NCBI GenBank assembly: GCA_026388595.1 | Contig: JAPLJM010000130.1 | Span: 1 to 6,637 of the forward strand | Direction of reading: 5' to 3' | Length of the DNA: 6,637 bases | Source of the DNA: Deltaproteobacteria bacterium | Lineage (GTDB): Bacteria; Desulfobacterota; Syntrophia; Syntrophales; Fen-1087 | Part shown: positions 5,606 through 6,637 of the stretch, one piece after another | How the letters are laid out: the number at the start of each line of letters is the position of its first letter | Numbering within the stretch: position 1 is the stretch's first letter | Made by a program: the position numbers and the translations under genes | The notes under the pieces: model-generated | Seen by the model: only the letters and a program-made list of their open reading frames with translations | What the model was told of the DNA's origin: nothing | Database searches by the model: none

Positions 5606-6637
5606 ATGGCTTTGGTTATTCCATTGCGGATGCTGCGTCCAAAAGAAGAATTTGTCGGGGTTGTCGCCTCACCCCCCTATGATGTGCTCAGTCATGACGA
5701 GGCCGTCAAAATGGCCTCCCTCAACCCTCACAGCTTTTTACATGTAGAAAAATCGGAGATCGATCTGCCCCCGGGCATGGACATGACGGACGAACGCGTT
5801 TTTCAGACGGCCAGGGATAATCTGCAGCGCCTGATGACCGAAGGAGTGATGATTCGCGACGAGAAACCCTGTTTTTATATCTACAGCCAGCAGATGGGCG
5901 ATCATGTGCAGCAAGGGATTGTTGCCGGCATCAGCATCGCTGAATACGAGTCCGGACGGATCAAAAAGCATGAACAGACCCGCGCGGATAAAGAGACGGA
6001 AAGAACACGGCACAGCGCTGCCGTCCAGGCGCAAACCGGACTTGTCTTTGTGATCTATCGAAGCTTGCCGGCCATCGATCAACTGGTGGCAAGAACCATC
6101 CGGACGCGTCCCCTGTATGACTTTACGACGGATGATGGCATTGTCCACCGGGTCTGGGCGCTGCAAAGGGATCAGGATATCGCCTTCTTGAGAGAGACCT
6201 TCGCCGGAATCGAAACCCTTTATATTGCCGACGGTCATCACCGGGCAGCGGCAGCGTCGTCGGTGGGGCAGATGAAAAAGCGACAGAACCCGGCGGATCG
6301 CGGCGATGAGCCTTATCACTTCATCATGGCGACCCTTTTCCCCGATAATCAGCTCCGGATTCTGGATTACAACCGGGTTGTGCACACTTTAAACGGCTTG
6401 ACGCCAGATGAATTTCTGAAGAAAATCAAGCTTAAATTTCTCGTCACGCCGGATTTTAAACAGAGACGGCCGACGCTGATGCACACCTTCGGGATGTACC
6501 TGCAGGGGCAATGGTTCAGGCTGGAGGCGAAAGGGGAAGCTTTTGCTACGGCCGATCCGGTGCGCCGTCTCGATGTGGCGATTCTGCAGGACAACCTGTT
6601 GGAGCCGGTGCTTGGCATTCACGATCCGCGGACCGAT
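5606..6637 (+). CDS. DUF1015 (COG4198) family protein, 3' end outside window
   Basis: The frame is open from the ATG at 5606 to the last base, giving 344 residues without a stop. Full-length members are roughly 400-450 residues, so the C-terminus is missing. Hallmarks in order: VASPPYDV (20-27), NPHSFLHV (40-47), IKKHEQTRADKETER (119-133), RPLYDFTTDDG (168-178), the IADGHHRAAAA box (207-217), LDYNRVV (253-259) and LDVAILQDNLLEPVLGI (322-338). The family is widespread in anaerobes and its biochemical role is not settled to my knowledge. I recall it near serine biosynthesis genes (serA/serC) in several genomes, but nothing here tests that. The DGHHR box recalls the nucleotide-binding loop of ParB/sulfiredoxin-fold proteins, which is only a resemblance. 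The protein is soluble, with no signal peptide. It diverges from the hydrolase and PHA operon and probably starts a separate transcript. Confidence 0.92.
   Translation, partial: MALVIPLRMLRPKEEFVGVVASPPYDVLSHDEAVKMASLNPHSFLHVEKSEIDLPPGMDMTDERVFQTARDNLQRLMTEGVMIRDEKPCFYIYSQQMGDHVQQGIVAGISIAEYESGRIKKHEQTRADKETERTRHSAAVQAQTGLVFVIYRSLPAIDQLVARTIRTRPLYDFTTDDGIVHRVWALQRDQDIAFLRETFAGIETLYIADGHHRAAAASSVGQMKKRQNPADRGDEPYHFIMATLFPDNQLRILDYNRVVHTLNGLTPDEFLKKIKLKFLVTPDFKQRRPTLMHTFGMYLQGQWFRLEAKGEAFATADPVRRLDVAILQDNLLEPVLGIHDPRTD

Noticed and set aside
5738..6385. Leftward 215-residue open frame inside the DUF1015 gene
   Set aside because: Antisense shadow. The rightward frame shows all DUF1015 motifs and a good ribosome binding site.
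1..6637. CRISPR arrays, tRNA or rRNA genes
   Set aside because: No regularly spaced direct repeats and no recognisable tRNA or rRNA segments on either strand.

Overview
The window carries a class III polyhydroxyalkanoate (PHA) operon. It looks like chromosomal DNA from a Gram-negative anaerobe, most plausibly a Desulfobacterota (former Deltaproteobacteria) lineage such as Syntrophales. That guess rests on the PhaE/PhaC pair, the stand-alone tandem-GAF protein, the DUF1015 neighbour and a palindromic repeat of a style I associate with that group. It is inference; no taxonomic marker gene is present.

Layout, left to right. A small membrane methyltransferase-like gene (NnrU/ICMT type) reads rightward at 41-670. 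A 283-base convergent spacer (671-953) holds no gene I can support. Four leftward genes follow, tightly spaced: phaE (4704 to 3820), phaC (3787 to 2480), a tandem-GAF protein (2467 to 1421) and a MaoC/PhaJ-type enoyl-CoA hydratase (1382 to 954). The gaps are 32, 12 and 38 bases and every gene has a Shine-Dalgarno sequence, so this should be one transcript. It is headed by a near-consensus sigma-70 promoter at 4793-4821 whose -35 box lies inside a short inverted repeat. Upstream of the promoter, on the same strand, is a small YqiA-like alpha/beta hydrolase (5324 to 4845). A 126-bp palindromic, MITE-like element (5419-5544) sits in the divergent gap before a rightward DUF1015 gene (5606 onward) that is cut by the window end.

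How the genes work together: the hydratase can convert trans-2-enoyl-CoA from beta-oxidation or crotonate metabolism to (R)-3-hydroxyacyl-CoA, and the PhaC-PhaE synthase polymerises it into storage granules. No thiolase (phaA) or acetoacetyl-CoA reductase (phaB) is in view, so the local supply route appears to be the hydratase. The GAF protein has two sensory domains and no output domain.

The most unusual structure is the phaC-GAF junction. PhaC ends in a strongly basic Lys/Pro/Ala-rich tail absent from the minimal class III enzyme. Its single TAG stop is in frame with the GAF gene only four sense codons before that gene's ATG. The two proteins are therefore one amber codon away from being a PhaC-linker-GAF-GAF fusion, although the stop also forms part of a good ribosome binding site for the GAF gene.
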